DNA of 64,000 bases from Bacteroidaceae bacterium (GCA_024401305.1 JAKSLI010000005.1:19333-83332), one strand, 5' to 3'. Shown: positions 53,374 through 62,134, numbered from the stretch's first letter. Program-made: numbers and translations. Notes: generated by a model not told the origin, from the letters alone.

Positions 53374-54012
53374 ATGACAGACATCCCAAAACTTTTCCGG
53401 GAAGAGTCCTCCAACCATTGGACACATCTTGTCGGAGTCATCTTTGCCCTCTCGTGCATCTGGATGGTATGGCCAGCCGTTTCCATTGGATGGCAATGGA
53501 CCATGGGCGTGCTGTTCTTCATCGTCGGCATGTTCCTCATGTTCCTCTCGTCCACCATCTACCATTGGCTACCCGAGGGCAAGGCACGCCGCATTCTGCG
53601 CAAGTGCGACCACATCAGCATCTACGTCATGATAGCCTGTTCCTACACACCTATCTGCATTGCCGTTGTGGGAGGTTGGCTGGGATGGACCATCTTCGGC
53701 ATACTCTGGGCAGTTGTCATTGGCGGCACCGTCTATAAGATTCTCGCTTTGGGCAAATACCCGCGCCTTTCTCTCGCCCTCTACCTTGTCATGGGGTGGA
53801 GTGGGGTGTTCATTGCCAAACCAGTTTACGACAATCTATCCACAACCGCCATACTCTTCATCCTTGCCGAAGGACTTCTCTACACCTCAGGCACATATTT
53901 CTATGCCAAGGACACAAAGCGCCATTACCACGCCGTTTGGCACATATTCGTTCTCCTTGGCGCCATCAGCCATTGGGCAGCAATCCTTTTCGTGATGTTG
54001 GATAGGTTGTGA
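53374..54012 (+). CDS. Hemolysin III / PAQR-family membrane protein
   Basis: A 212-aa protein with seven predicted membrane helices and the conserved HlyIII residues: NHWTHLVG near the start, SSTIYHW (about 53-59), CDHISIYVMIA and the C-terminal H-A-V-W-H-I-F-V and SHW. The family (YqfA/TrhA/adiponectin-receptor-like) is thought to contain a zinc site and hydrolase activity linked to membrane lipid homeostasis. The start codon abuts MITE-like copy 3. Confidence 0.9.
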   Translation: MTDIPKLFREESSNHWTHLVGVIFALSCIWMVWPAVSIGWQWTMGVLFFIVGMFLMFLSSTIYHWLPEGKARRILRKCDHISIYVMIACSYTPICIAVVGGWLGWTIFGILWAVVIGGTVYKILALGKYPRLSLALYLVMGWSGVFIAKPVYDNLSTTAILFILAEGLLYTSGTYFYAKDTKRHYHAVWHIFVLLGAISHWAAILFVMLDRL

Positions 54013-54062
54013 TTTTTGAACCACAATACGCTGTTCTACTTTCTTTAGAATAACACAAAAAT

Positions 54063-54091
54063 CCCAACCGCCTGAAAATCAAGGGGTTGGG
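54063..54091 (-). terminator. Terminator of tRNA-Leu
   Basis: CCCAACC pairs with GGTTGGG over a 15-nt loop. On the minus strand it is followed by ATTTTTGTG. Confidence 0.7.
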
Positions 54092-54102
54092 GTTCTGGAA
54101 TG

Positions 54103-54184
54103 TGCGCCTGACAGGGATCGAACCTGCACGTCGTGGGACACTAGATCCTAAGTCTAGCGCGTCTGCCAATTCCGCCACAGGCGC
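54103..54184 (-). tRNA. tRNA-Leu (anticodon TAG)
   Basis: An 82-nt minus-strand class II tRNA: acceptor GCGCCTG/CAGGCGC, anticodon stem CTAGA/TCTAG with loop CTTAGGA, and a variable arm (TGTCCCACGACG). The promoter box TAACTTTG is at 54212-54205. CCA is not encoded. Confidence 0.95.
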
Positions 54185-54273
54185 TTTTTGCACGTTTGCG
54201 GGTGCAAAGTTAATAAAATGTTTAAAGTTTAAAGTTCAAAGTTTAAAGATATTCCCTCAGAGTTGATGTATTT

Positions 54274-55074
54274 CTATTCAAACATCTTTGCTATCTGCTG
54301 CATGTGTTCGTAAGCAGTGACGTCAACCTGGGTAGGCGTGATGGCTACATAACCGTTGTTGACAGCCCAGTTGTCGGTGTCGGTTGCTTCCGGTTCATCG
54401 TTGTGGTAACTGCCTACAAGCCAGTAGTATGGGAAATGACGAGGGTGGTCGCATTTTACGATTTCCTTTTCCCACGAACTCTTTGCCATGCGGCATACCT
54501 TGATGCCCTTGTATTCTGAAAATGCCTTGCCGTTAGGATCTGGATTCGGACTGTTCGGATTCGTTGCAGGACAGTTCACGTTGAGACAAACATACTCAGG
54601 AAGTCCGTTGTCGAGAACTGCATTTACAATTTGCTGTACATACGGCGTCATGAGCGAGAAATCGGCATCCGGGTCGTGGTCGCAGAGTGAGAACGCGATG
54701 CTAGGAATTCGCTTCATGCAACCTTCCATGCAAGCTCCCATAGTGCCAGAATAGCGTGTATTTACGGAACCGTTGTCGCCGTGGTTGATGCCTGCAATGA
54801 TGAGGTCTGGCTTCTCGTCGCAAAGTTGGTCGAGAGCTATCTTTATGCAGTCAACAGGTGTTCCTGAACATGAGAAAACGACGATGTTCTCTTCCTCGCT
54901 ACGCTTGCGAAGAGTGAGGTAGTCCATTGCCGAAAACGCACAGCTCTGTCCTGAACGCGCACCGTCTGGAGCACATACAAGAATCTCGCATCCGAGTGGT
55001 TTCAGCATTTCAAGCAGGCAACGCAATCCCTTTGCCTGGTAGCCGTCGTCGTTGGAAATCAGTATTTTTTTCAT
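54274..55074 (-). CDS. surE: 5'/3'-nucleotidase SurE
   Basis: The ATG at 55074 gives the canonical MKKILISNDDGYQAKGLRCL; the longer frame only translates a tetranucleotide repeat. The 266-aa product has metal ligands Asp-Asp (ISNDDG), Ser in RSGQSCAFSA and Asn in AGINHGDN. It dephosphorylates nucleoside monophosphates and is linked to stationary-phase survival. A Pro/Asn-rich loop (NPNSPNPDPNG, about 182-192) is an unusual insertion. Preceded by a TTTG repeat. Confidence 0.94.
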   Translation of the reverse strand: MKKILISNDDGYQAKGLRCLLEMLKPLGCEILVCAPDGARSGQSCAFSAMDYLTLRKRSEEENIVVFSCSGTPVDCIKIALDQLCDEKPDLIIAGINHGDNGSVNTRYSGTMGACMEGCMKRIPSIAFSLCDHDPDADFSLMTPYVQQIVNAVLDNGLPEYVCLNVNCPATNPNSPNPDPNGKAFSEYKGIKVCRMAKSSWEKEIVKCDHPRHFPYYWLVGSYHNDEPEATDTDNWAVNNGYVAITPTQVDVTAYEHMQQIAKMFE

Positions 55075-55076
55075 TT

Positions 55077-55118
55077 GGTCGTTTGGTTGTTTGTTCGTTT
55101 GTTTGTTTGTTTGTTTGG
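55077..55118 (-). repeat. (TTTG)n tetranucleotide repeat upstream of surE
   Basis: About ten imperfect TTTG/GTTT units on the plus strand (read as CAAA on the minus strand), directly upstream of the surE ATG. Confidence 0.8.
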
Positions 55119-55248
55119 GAACAATTAACCGCCGCAAAAGTAGTTTTTTCTGCCGATTTATGTTATACATAAACAGGTACGAATGTCAAAAAAGTTGTAA
55201 TTTGTGCAAAAAAAAGCAAATATCACAATGTTTCACGCTTTTTTTCCT

Positions 55249-55256
55249 TATCTTTG
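55249..55256 (+). promoter_or_regulatory. -7 box of the parAB operon
   Basis: TATCTTTG, 20 nt before the parA ATG at 55276. A TGTTTCACG word (half of a parS consensus) lies just upstream at 55229-55237. Confidence 0.55.
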
Positions 55257-55275
55257 CGCCCAAATATCTTTGAAT

Positions 55276-56037
55276 ATGGGTAAGATTATTGCTTTAGCAA
55301 ACCAAAAGGGTGGAGTCGGCAAGACTACCACCACCATAAATCTGGCGGCTTCGCTGGCTGCCTTGAAGAAGAGCGTCCTTGTGATTGACGCTGACCCTCA
55401 GGCGAATGCTTCGAGTGGTTTGGGCGTGGACATTTCCACAGTTGACTGCTCTCTCTATGAATGTCTTATCAGTGCGAAGGATGTGCGCGAGGCTGTGTTC
55501 ACCACCGATATGGAAGGACTCGACATTATATGCAGCCACATTGACCTTGTCGGCGCTGAGATAGAAATGATTAATTTCAACAGACGCGAGTTTATCATGA
55601 AGGATATGCTCAAGACGATTGTTGACGACTATGACTATATTCTCATCGACTGTTCGCCTTCGCTCGGACTTATTACGGTCAATGCCCTTGTGGCTGCCGA
55701 TAGGGTGATCATTCCTGTGCAATGTGAGTATTTCGCACTTGAGGGAATCAGCAAGTTGCTGAACACAATCCGCATCATCAAGTCGAAACTTAACCCAGGT
55801 CTTGAGATAGAAGGTTTCCTTCTTACCATGTACGACCAGCGCTTGCGACTTGCAAACCAAATCTACGAAGAGGTGAAACGCCATTTCCAGGAACTGGTGT
55901 TCAAGACCATCATCCAGCGTAATGTGAAACTCTCGGAAGCTCCTTCCCACGGTTTGCCTGCACTACTGTATGACGCAAATTGTGTAGGTGCGAAGAACTA
56001 CATGGCTCTTGCTCGTGAAATTGAGGCAAGAGGATGA
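55276..56037 (+). CDS. parA: Chromosome partitioning ATPase ParA/Soj
   Basis: The ATG at 55276 gives MGKIIALANQKGGVGKTTTTINLAAS; the upstream extension lies in the promoter. The 253-aa Walker-type ATPase has deviant Walker A KGGVGKTT (about 11-18), DADPQANAS and LIDCSPSLGL motifs, without an N-terminal HTH, so it is the chromosomal (Soj) type. With ParB it moves origin regions. First gene of a conserved Bacteroidales run parA-parB-DUF5683-lytic transglycosylase-relA. Confidence 0.96.
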   Translation: MGKIIALANQKGGVGKTTTTINLAASLAALKKSVLVIDADPQANASSGLGVDISTVDCSLYECLISAKDVREAVFTTDMEGLDIICSHIDLVGAEIEMINFNRREFIMKDMLKTIVDDYDYILIDCSPSLGLITVNALVAADRVIIPVQCEYFALEGISKLLNTIRIIKSKLNPGLEIEGFLLTMYDQRLRLANQIYEEVKRHFQELVFKTIIQRNVKLSEAPSHGLPALLYDANCVGAKNYMALAREIEARG

Positions 56038-56121
56038 AGGAGTAACACTAAGCACTAAACACTGAACACCAAATACTAAACACTAAATCAATTTACAAAC
56101 GCTATACGACAGACCTTTAGC

Positions 56122-57036
56122 ATGGCAATAAAGAAACGATATAATAATCTTGGTGGAAACGATTCAATAAACCGCACTCTCGGTCGCGGACTTGACGCTT
56201 TGATATCAACAGAGGCTCCGCAGACACAGGGTTCGTCAAAAATCAACGAGATTCCACTGTCGCAGATTCAACCTAATCCTGACCAACCACGACGCGTGTT
56301 CGACGACCAGGCGCTTGAAGAACTTGCAGCATCTATCCGCGAGATTGGCATCATCCAGCCGATTACCGTGCGAGAGAAAGAGAACGGACAATATATAATC
56401 ATCGCTGGTGAACGTCGCTGGCGAGCTTCTCAGCGTGCCGGATTGACTTCAATCCCTGCTTATGTGCGCACTGTTTCCGACGAAACGATGATGGAAATGG
56501 CGCTCGTAGAGAACATTCAGCGTCAGGACCTCAACGCAATTGAAATTGCACTTGCTTACCAGCATCTGCTGAATACCACTGGATTGACTCAAGAACGACT
56601 TGCGGAAAGAGTAGGAAAGAGTCGTGCGCAGGTGGCTAACTTCATGCGTCTGCTTCGTCTTCCTGCTGAAGTGCAGATGGCTCTCCAGAGCAAGCAGATA
56701 GAGGTTGGTGCTGCTCGTGCCCTGCTTGGATTGGATAGTCCGTCGGAACAGGTGCGTCTTTTCCGTGAAATCCAGAAGAACAAGTACAACACCCGTCAGG
56801 TGGAGGAATATGTTAATGCCATAAAGACCGGCATGACTACTGCCAAGGCTACTGCCGCAAACAAGAAGAAACTTTCTGAGCGTCAGAACGAAATCATTGG
56901 CATGTTTGCGAACTCTCTCGGAAAGATAAATGTGAAGGTGTCGTGCGCTACACAGAATTCCGGCAAGGTGATTCTTTCTTTCAAATCAGCAGAAGAACTT
57001 GAATTCATCCTGAATTTCTTCCGTTCCGAAAACTAA
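56122..57036 (+). CDS. parB: Chromosome partitioning protein ParB/Spo0J
   Basis: A 304-aa protein. The N-terminal lead RTLGRGLDALIS (ParA-interacting) is followed by the CTP-binding ParB/Srx domain with IQPNPDQPRRVFDD and GERRWRAS (about 92-99), the central HTH (GLTQERLAERVGKSRAQVANFMRLLRLP), and a C-terminal dimerisation domain. It loads at parS and spreads as a clamp. No intact parS was seen in this window. An ACTAAAC-type simple repeat (56042-56090) separates it from parA. Confidence 0.96.
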   Translation: MAIKKRYNNLGGNDSINRTLGRGLDALISTEAPQTQGSSKINEIPLSQIQPNPDQPRRVFDDQALEELAASIREIGIIQPITVREKENGQYIIIAGERRWRASQRAGLTSIPAYVRTVSDETMMEMALVENIQRQDLNAIEIALAYQHLLNTTGLTQERLAERVGKSRAQVANFMRLLRLPAEVQMALQSKQIEVGAARALLGLDSPSEQVRLFREIQKNKYNTRQVEEYVNAIKTGMTTAKATAANKKKLSERQNEIIGMFANSLGKINVKVSCATQNSGKVILSFKSAEELEFILNFFRSEN

Positions 57037-57051
57037 TCCTGTAATTTGTCC

Positions 57052-57765
57052 TTGAGAAAGTTTCTATACATATTTATATTATTGCTGGGAGCAATGAGTG
57101 TTTCTGCCGCTGATACTCTTACCGTCAAGCGAAACGCTCAGCAGAATGTTGTGGATGCTGATGCAAGCACAGCCATTGTCATTGACTCCATTGAGAACGA
57201 CATTCTCATTGGTGACTTGATAGACAATAATATTGCTGACGGCCTTCAACTGAAGAACACATTCATCCCATCGCCAAAGCGTGCCATGTGGCTTGGAATT
57301 GTGTTGCCCGGTGCGGGTCAGATTTACAACCACAAGTACTGGAAACTGCCAATCATCTATGGCGGTATGGTGGGATGTGTTTATGCGATGCGTTGGAACA
57401 ACATGATGTACACCGACTATTCTCGCGCATATCTCGACCTGATGGATGATGACCCACAAACACAAAGCTACAATTCGTTCATGCATCTCGGAGCGCAAAT
57501 TACGCCGTCGAACAAATCAAGGTACGAAACGATATTCAAGCGCCGCAAGGATTTTTATCGTCGATACAGAGATCTGTCACTCTTCTGCATGATTGGCGTT
57601 TACGCGCTGTCGGTAATCGACGCTTATGTTGACGCTTCGCTGTCGCAATTTGACATTTCCCGCGATTTGTCGCTTAGGGTTGAACCTGCTGTAATAAACT
57701 CGAAATCAAGTAACAATCCATTGTCATCCAGTGGATTAGGAGTAAATATAGGACTCACTTTCTGA
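57052..57765 (+). CDS. DUF5683-domain membrane protein
   Basis: No ATG is available before the signal-like helix: the frame must start at a TTG (57046 or 57052; MRKFLYIFILLLGAMSVSAAD). The 237-239-aa product has the signal sequence, a variable region, and the DUF5683 domain from about 75 (PSPKRAMWLGIVLPGAGQIYNHKYWKLPIIYGGMVGCVYAMRWNN) with two membrane helices and a basic stretch (FKRRKDFYRRYRDLS). Function unknown; its fixed place between parB and a lytic transglycosylase suggests envelope biology. Confidence 0.82.
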   Translation: MRKFLYIFILLLGAMSVSAADTLTVKRNAQQNVVDADASTAIVIDSIENDILIGDLIDNNIADGLQLKNTFIPSPKRAMWLGIVLPGAGQIYNHKYWKLPIIYGGMVGCVYAMRWNNMMYTDYSRAYLDLMDDDPQTQSYNSFMHLGAQITPSNKSRYETIFKRRKDFYRRYRDLSLFCMIGVYALSVIDAYVDASLSQFDISRDLSLRVEPAVINSKSSNNPLSSSGLGVNIGLTF

Positions 57766-57802
57766 TAAGGACTATGGAAAGTGGCCAAACAACCAAAAGA
57801 AT

Positions 57803-58924
57803 ATGAAAAAACTATTAATAGTGTGCGCCTTGGCGGTTATCGCACTGTCGGCAAACGCTCAGAACAGAAAGAACATCTCGGAACTGACAGAAGAAGATTA
57901 CATTTCCTTCTTTGAGGACGACGGTTCGGAGAATGTGATTGGTTTGCCTGAAGGTATGAAGCAAAGTGAGATTGACGATTTGCTAAGTCAATACTATTCA
58001 GAAACTTACCTACAGGAAGGTGAATGCAATAGCCGCAATATTGCAGGTTCATTTACTGATGAGGATTACATTGAGCGACTATCTCGTTTGCCATACATTA
58101 TGGAAATGCCATACAATTCGCTCGTGCGCAATCTCATAAATCGCTACATGCGTAATCCGCGTTCTGTTGCAGGTTTGCTTGGTGCCGCTAATTTCTATAC
58201 TCCGATATTTGAGGATGCGCTCGAATCTTATGGCGTACCACTTGAACTGAAGTATCTTCCTGTGATAGAGTCGGCGCTTAATCCTAAGGCAACTTCGCCT
58301 GTAGGTGCTGCAGGCTTGTGGCAGTTCATGCCGGGAACGGGCAAGCAGTACGGACTTGAGGTGAACTCGCTTGTTGATGAACGCCGCGATCCTATCAAGT
58401 CGTCTTACGCTGCTGCTAAGTTCCTTAGTGACCTTTACAACATCTTCGGAGATTGGAGCACCGTTATTGCCGCTTACAACTGTGGTCCTGGCAATGTGAA
58501 GAAGGCTATGCGTCGTGCTGGAGGTTCTTCTGACTATTGGGCGATGTATCCTTATCTTCCAAAGGAAACGCGTGGATATGTGCCAGCTTTCATTGCTGCG
58601 AACTATGCCATGAATTACTATTGCGACCATGGAATCTGTCCTATGCGAACAAAGCTTCCTGCTCACTCTGATACCGTTATGGTCAACAAGCAGATCCACT
58701 TCTCGCAGATTGCTGCAAAGTGCGGCATTTCCATGGACGAACTCCGTACGCTTAATCCTCAGTATAGAAAAGACATCGTGACTGGCTCTCGCGTTAAGCC
58801 TGCTATTTTGCGCTTGCCAGATCAGTTCATCGGTTCTTTCATCGACCATTTCGAGGAGATTGCTGCACATAATCGCAATGCTCTTCTCCCTCGCCGCTCT
58901 ACAGTGGAGATTGGTGGGCAGTAG
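57803..58924 (+). CDS. Membrane-bound lytic transglycosylase, MltD-like
   Basis: A 373-aa secreted protein (signal peptide 1-19, SANAQ). The SLT domain (about 125-265) has the catalytic Glu in YLPVIESALNPKATSPVGAAGLWQFMPGTGK and the AAYNCGPGNV motif. A C-terminal LysM-like segment (about 300-345, VNKQIHFSQIAAKCGISMDELRTLNPQ) binds peptidoglycan. It cleaves glycan strands to anhydro-muropeptides. The gene is 37 nt after the DUF5683 gene and in the parAB transcriptional direction. Confidence 0.92.
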   Translation: MKKLLIVCALAVIALSANAQNRKNISELTEEDYISFFEDDGSENVIGLPEGMKQSEIDDLLSQYYSETYLQEGECNSRNIAGSFTDEDYIERLSRLPYIMEMPYNSLVRNLINRYMRNPRSVAGLLGAANFYTPIFEDALESYGVPLELKYLPVIESALNPKATSPVGAAGLWQFMPGTGKQYGLEVNSLVDERRDPIKSSYAAAKFLSDLYNIFGDWSTVIAAYNCGPGNVKKAMRRAGGSSDYWAMYPYLPKETRGYVPAFIAANYAMNYYCDHGICPMRTKLPAHSDTVMVNKQIHFSQIAAKCGISMDELRTLNPQYRKDIVTGSRVKPAILRLPDQFIGSFIDHFEEIAAHNRNALLPRRSTVEIGGQ

Positions 58925-58957
58925 CCTTCACTTGAATAACACCAAAACCATAAGATT

Positions 58958-61231
58958 ATGGATAACATCGTTGATCAGGCTTTTCAGGAACTCCTTGATT
59001 GTTACCTTGCTTCCAACCATCGAAAGAAAGTTGATATTATAACAAAAGCGTTCCACTTTGCACGACAGGCTCATGCTGGCGTGAAGCGTCTTTCGGGCGA
59101 ACCGTATATTATGCATCCTATTACCGTTGCAATGATTGCGTGCAAGGAAATGGGACTAGGCTCGACTAGTATTTGCGCTGCATTGCTTCATGATGTGGTG
59201 GAAGATACGGATTATACGGTAGAAGATCTCGAGAATTTGTTTGGTGCAAAGATTGCACAGATCGTTGATGGTCTTACCAAGATTTCTGGCGGAATATTTG
59301 GCGAAAGGGCGTCTGCACAAGCGGAAAACTTCAAGAAACTGCTGCTCACTATGAGCGACGACATCCGCGTTATCTTGATAAAGATATGTGACCGTCTGCA
59401 TAACATGCGCACTCTTGCTTCGCAACCTGCCAACAAACAGTACAAGATTGCCGGTGAAACGCTTTATATCTACGCTCCACTTGCTAACCGATTAGGTCTC
59501 AATAAGATAAAGACGGAATTGGAGGATCTGTCTTTCCGCTATGAGCATCCGGAGGAGTATGCCAGGATAAAGGCTTTGCTTGCAGAATCACAGGCAAAGC
59601 ACGAAAGTATTTTTGCGGAATTTACAGAGCCTATCAAACAGACACTCAATGAAATGGGTGTCAAGTTTGAACTTAAGGCACGCATCAAGAGTCCGTATTC
59701 CATCTGGCATAAGATGCAGACAAAGCATGTCACTTTCGAGCAAATATATGATATTCTAGCAGTTAGAGTCATCTTTACGCCTAACAAGCGTGAGGAGGAA
59801 GTGAACGAATGCTTCAATATATATGTTGCCATAAGCAAACTATACAAGAGCCACCCGGATCGACTTCGCGACTGGTTGTCTCATCCAAAGGCAAATGGCT
59901 ATCAGGCGCTCCATGTCACTCTGATGTCGCACATGGGACAATGGATAGAGGTGCAAATACGCTCTGACCGCATGAACGAGATGGCAGAGCAAGGTTTCGC
60001 AGCACACTGGCGTTACAAGGACGAGAGCGGTGAACTCATTAATGAGAAGAAAGCTGTGTCTGCTGAGAATATTGAGGAAGACACTGAACTCAACAAGTGG
60101 CTTCTCACGATAAAGGAAATTCTTGATGACCCACAACCGGATGCCATGGATTTCCTTGATGCGATAAAGCTCAATCTCTTTGCTTCCGAAATCTTTGTGT
60201 TTACCCCAAAGGGTGAAATCAAGACGATGCCTGCAAATTGTACGGCGCTCGACTTCGCCTTCTCTATCCATACTTTCCTCGGCAGCCATTGCATTGGCGC
60301 GAAAGTGAACCATAAACTCGTGCCGCTGAGTCATGTGCTTCAAAGTGGCGACCAAGTGGAGATTCTCACATCAAACTCTCAGCATGTAAAGGAATCTTGG
60401 ATTTCGTTCGTTTCTACGGCTAAGGCACGCAATAAGATACAAGGCATTCTTCGCCGTGAGGCTCGTGAACAGCAGAAGCGCGGTGAGCAGATTCTTACAG
60501 AATTCCTTCGTGAGCATGGACATGACATTTCTACTGTCACTGTGGAAAAACTCTGTGCTTTGCATGGAAAAGACAAGCACGAGAACTTGCTGATGGAAAT
60601 AGGCAATGGCGCAATAGTCCTTGGTGAAAGTGATGTGAAGGCTGTCAATAGCGAAAAGTCGATTGTTGCATCTGCAAAATCTGGCGGAAAGTCTTGGAAA
60701 GATTATGTTCCTTTCTTGGGAAAGAAGAAGTCTGCTGCTATCAAGAAACAGGACTATATCATTGTTGGTGAGGACTTTAACCGTAAGAAACCAGTCTATA
60801 TTACAGACCAGAACATTTCGCAGTTCATCTTCCCTAAGTGTTGTCACGCTATTCCTGGCGACGATGCCCTCGGCTTCATCGATAGAAATAATCACATCGT
60901 TATCCACAAGCGTGATTGTTCCATTGCAAACAAACTTAAGGCAAGCTATGGCAATCGCATTATTGACATTAAGTGGGATATGCACCAGCAGCACACTTTC
61001 ACAGGTGCAGTCACGCTTACAGGTATTGACCGTGTTGGAATGATTCACGATATTGCCGACATCGTTTCCGATAAGATGAACATAAACATCACGAAACTCC
61101 TCATCACTGTGAACGACGAAAACCTTTTCGAAGGAACGATTGAATTCCGTGTTCACGATCGCGATGACTTGAAGCATATTATTAAGGAACTAAAGGCGAT
61201 TCAGGGAGTTCAGGAAGTGAAGCAGAAGTAA
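58958..61231 (+). CDS. Bifunctional (p)ppGpp synthetase/hydrolase RelA/SpoT
   Basis: A 757-aa Rel. The hydrolase HD domain is intact (HPITVAMIACKEM..., AALLHDVVEDTDYTVEDL near 73-90, and KICDRLHNMRTL), as is the synthetase domain (about 235-350; RIKSPYSIWHKM, VRVIFTP, GYQALHVTLM). TGS (about 410-470; VFTPKGEIKTMPANCTALDFAFSIH), a helical/zinc-finger region with CCHAIPGDD and HKRDCS, and a C-terminal ACT domain (about 680-757) follow. It sets alarmone levels in the stringent response. 33 nt after the transglycosylase gene. Confidence 0.96.
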   Translation: MDNIVDQAFQELLDCYLASNHRKKVDIITKAFHFARQAHAGVKRLSGEPYIMHPITVAMIACKEMGLGSTSICAALLHDVVEDTDYTVEDLENLFGAKIAQIVDGLTKISGGIFGERASAQAENFKKLLLTMSDDIRVILIKICDRLHNMRTLASQPANKQYKIAGETLYIYAPLANRLGLNKIKTELEDLSFRYEHPEEYARIKALLAESQAKHESIFAEFTEPIKQTLNEMGVKFELKARIKSPYSIWHKMQTKHVTFEQIYDILAVRVIFTPNKREEEVNECFNIYVAISKLYKSHPDRLRDWLSHPKANGYQALHVTLMSHMGQWIEVQIRSDRMNEMAEQGFAAHWRYKDESGELINEKKAVSAENIEEDTELNKWLLTIKEILDDPQPDAMDFLDAIKLNLFASEIFVFTPKGEIKTMPANCTALDFAFSIHTFLGSHCIGAKVNHKLVPLSHVLQSGDQVEILTSNSQHVKESWISFVSTAKARNKIQGILRREAREQQKRGEQILTEFLREHGHDISTVTVEKLCALHGKDKHENLLMEIGNGAIVLGESDVKAVNSEKSIVASAKSGGKSWKDYVPFLGKKKSAAIKKQDYIIVGEDFNRKKPVYITDQNISQFIFPKCCHAIPGDDALGFIDRNNHIVIHKRDCSIANKLKASYGNRIIDIKWDMHQQHTFTGAVTLTGIDRVGMIHDIADIVSDKMNINITKLLITVNDENLFEGTIEFRVHDRDDLKHIIKELKAIQGVQEVKQK

Positions 61232-61232
61232 A

Positions 61233-61342
61233 AATCTCTATGGGAAACGCATCAAAACTCATAGGAATACGCATCAAAACTCATAGGAATACGCATCAAA
61301 ACTCATAGGAATACGCATCAAAACTCATAGGAATACGTGTCA
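61233..61342 (+). repeat. 22-bp-period tandem array C
   Basis: Four full units beginning AAACTCATAGG at 61255, 61277, 61299 and 61321, with a diverged partial unit before. It starts 2 nt after the relA/spoT stop codon. Confidence 0.93.
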
Positions 61343-61670
61343 GAACCGTGTAGAATAATTTTGCAAACACAGATAATTCCAAAGGAAATGAATTTTGCAA
61401 AAAATCTATCATCTGTCACAGCGCGGCTGTAAGATGTTGAAAATCAGTTTGATAGGTGCTTGGATGTGTGCTTAACCTGTCACAATCTGTCACATTCCTG
61501 TCACACACTTTTCACGCCAAGTGGCATCTCGAACTCGTGACAGATTGTGATAGGTTGTGACAGATTTGAATAATCTGTCACAAATGTATCTTGTTTATCA
61601 TCAGGTAGTTACGGCGGTGATGTGACAGGTGACAGATTATTCTGGATAATGCTCATTACCATAAACGAAA
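61343..61670. other. Gene-free stretch with phased CTGTCAC heptads
   Basis: No gene is seen. Heptads CTGTCAC at 61413, 61477, 61487, 61498 and 61575, and the inverse GTGACAG at 61537, 61557, 61622 and 61629 (plus GTGATAG at 61547), form two facing triplets with 10-11-bp spacing and a separate 14-bp perfect inverted repeat (61568-61581 with 61629-61642). Confidence 0.8.
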
Positions 61671-61702
61671 AAGGCGCAAACCTTATTGAAGGAATGCGCC
61701 TT
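61671..61702 (-). terminator. Terminator of the Gly-rich small protein gene
   Basis: AAGGCGCA pairs with TGCGCCTT; on the minus strand it is followed by TTTTTCG. It lies 24 nt after the stop codon. Confidence 0.8.
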
Positions 61703-61725
61703 ATCTCTTTTGCTGTTATGCAAAA

Positions 61726-61977
61726 TTAGAAGCTGTAACCTGAGAGTGGGTTAGCGAAATCGAGCTCGTCACGGTTGAGCCAATCGTTGTGGATGATGTT
61801 GAAGTAACCAACATTACCATTAGGGTCAGTGTAACGACCTACACCTGGGAACTCTGAGCTAGTTACCCAAGAGTAACCTACAGTACCGCCACCACCGTAA
61901 ACTACAGAGCCTACGAGGATTGCGTTTTCAACTTCTGCGTTCATTACAGTAGTTGAAGGAGTTGAATAGATTTTCAT
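61726..61977 (-). CDS. Small Gly-rich protein, possible leader-core peptide (83 aa)
   Basis: The ATG at 61977 gives MKIYSTPSTTVMNAEVENAILVGSVVYGGGG. The chain has a 22-residue lead, a hydrophobic/Gly run (VGSVVYGGGGTVGYSW) and an aromatic, Asn/Asp-rich tail ending LSGYSF. No Cys. It resembles the loose class of short Bacteroidales proteins that begin MKKYxxPxTxV and are of unknown function; a secreted or processed peptide is a speculation. It is a complete unit with promoter and terminator, and its codon choice is that of a well-expressed gene. Confidence 0.75.
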   Translation of the reverse strand: MKIYSTPSTTVMNAEVENAILVGSVVYGGGGTVGYSWVTSSEFPGVGRYTDPNGNVGYFNIIHNDWLNRDELDFANPLSGYSF

Positions 61978-62029
61978 TTTAATATTAAAATTTAAAGTGT
62001 TAATAAATAAGTTAATAACATATTCACTG

Positions 62030-62060
62030 CAAAGGTACATACATTATAGAATATAGACAA
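62030..62060 (-). promoter_or_regulatory. Promoter of the Gly-rich small protein gene
   Basis: Minus strand TTG (62060-62058), 20 bp, TACCTTTG (62037-62030), about 52 nt before the ATG. Confidence 0.65.
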
Positions 62061-62103
62061 TATAGTTTCTTCTTTTTTTGTGTCCTGTTTTATGATTTTG
62101 TGA

Positions 62104-62134
62104 TTTGTGTCAATTGCTGTGTGCGTTAACTTTG
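62104..62134 (+). promoter_or_regulatory. Promoter of the guanine-deaminase-like gene
   Basis: TTTG (62104-62107), 19 bp, TAACTTTG (62127-62134): an ideal Bacteroidota promoter, 57 nt before the ATG. Confidence 0.75.

Noticed and set aside
54978-55170. Longer SurE start with a QTNKQTNK extension
   Set aside because: The extension is encoded by the TTTG repeat and leader; the canonical SurE start follows the ATG at 55074.
55229-55237. TGTTTCACG upstream of parA as a parS site
   Set aside because: Only the left half of the consensus is present; the right half is CTTTTTTTC, so it is not a credible ParB site.
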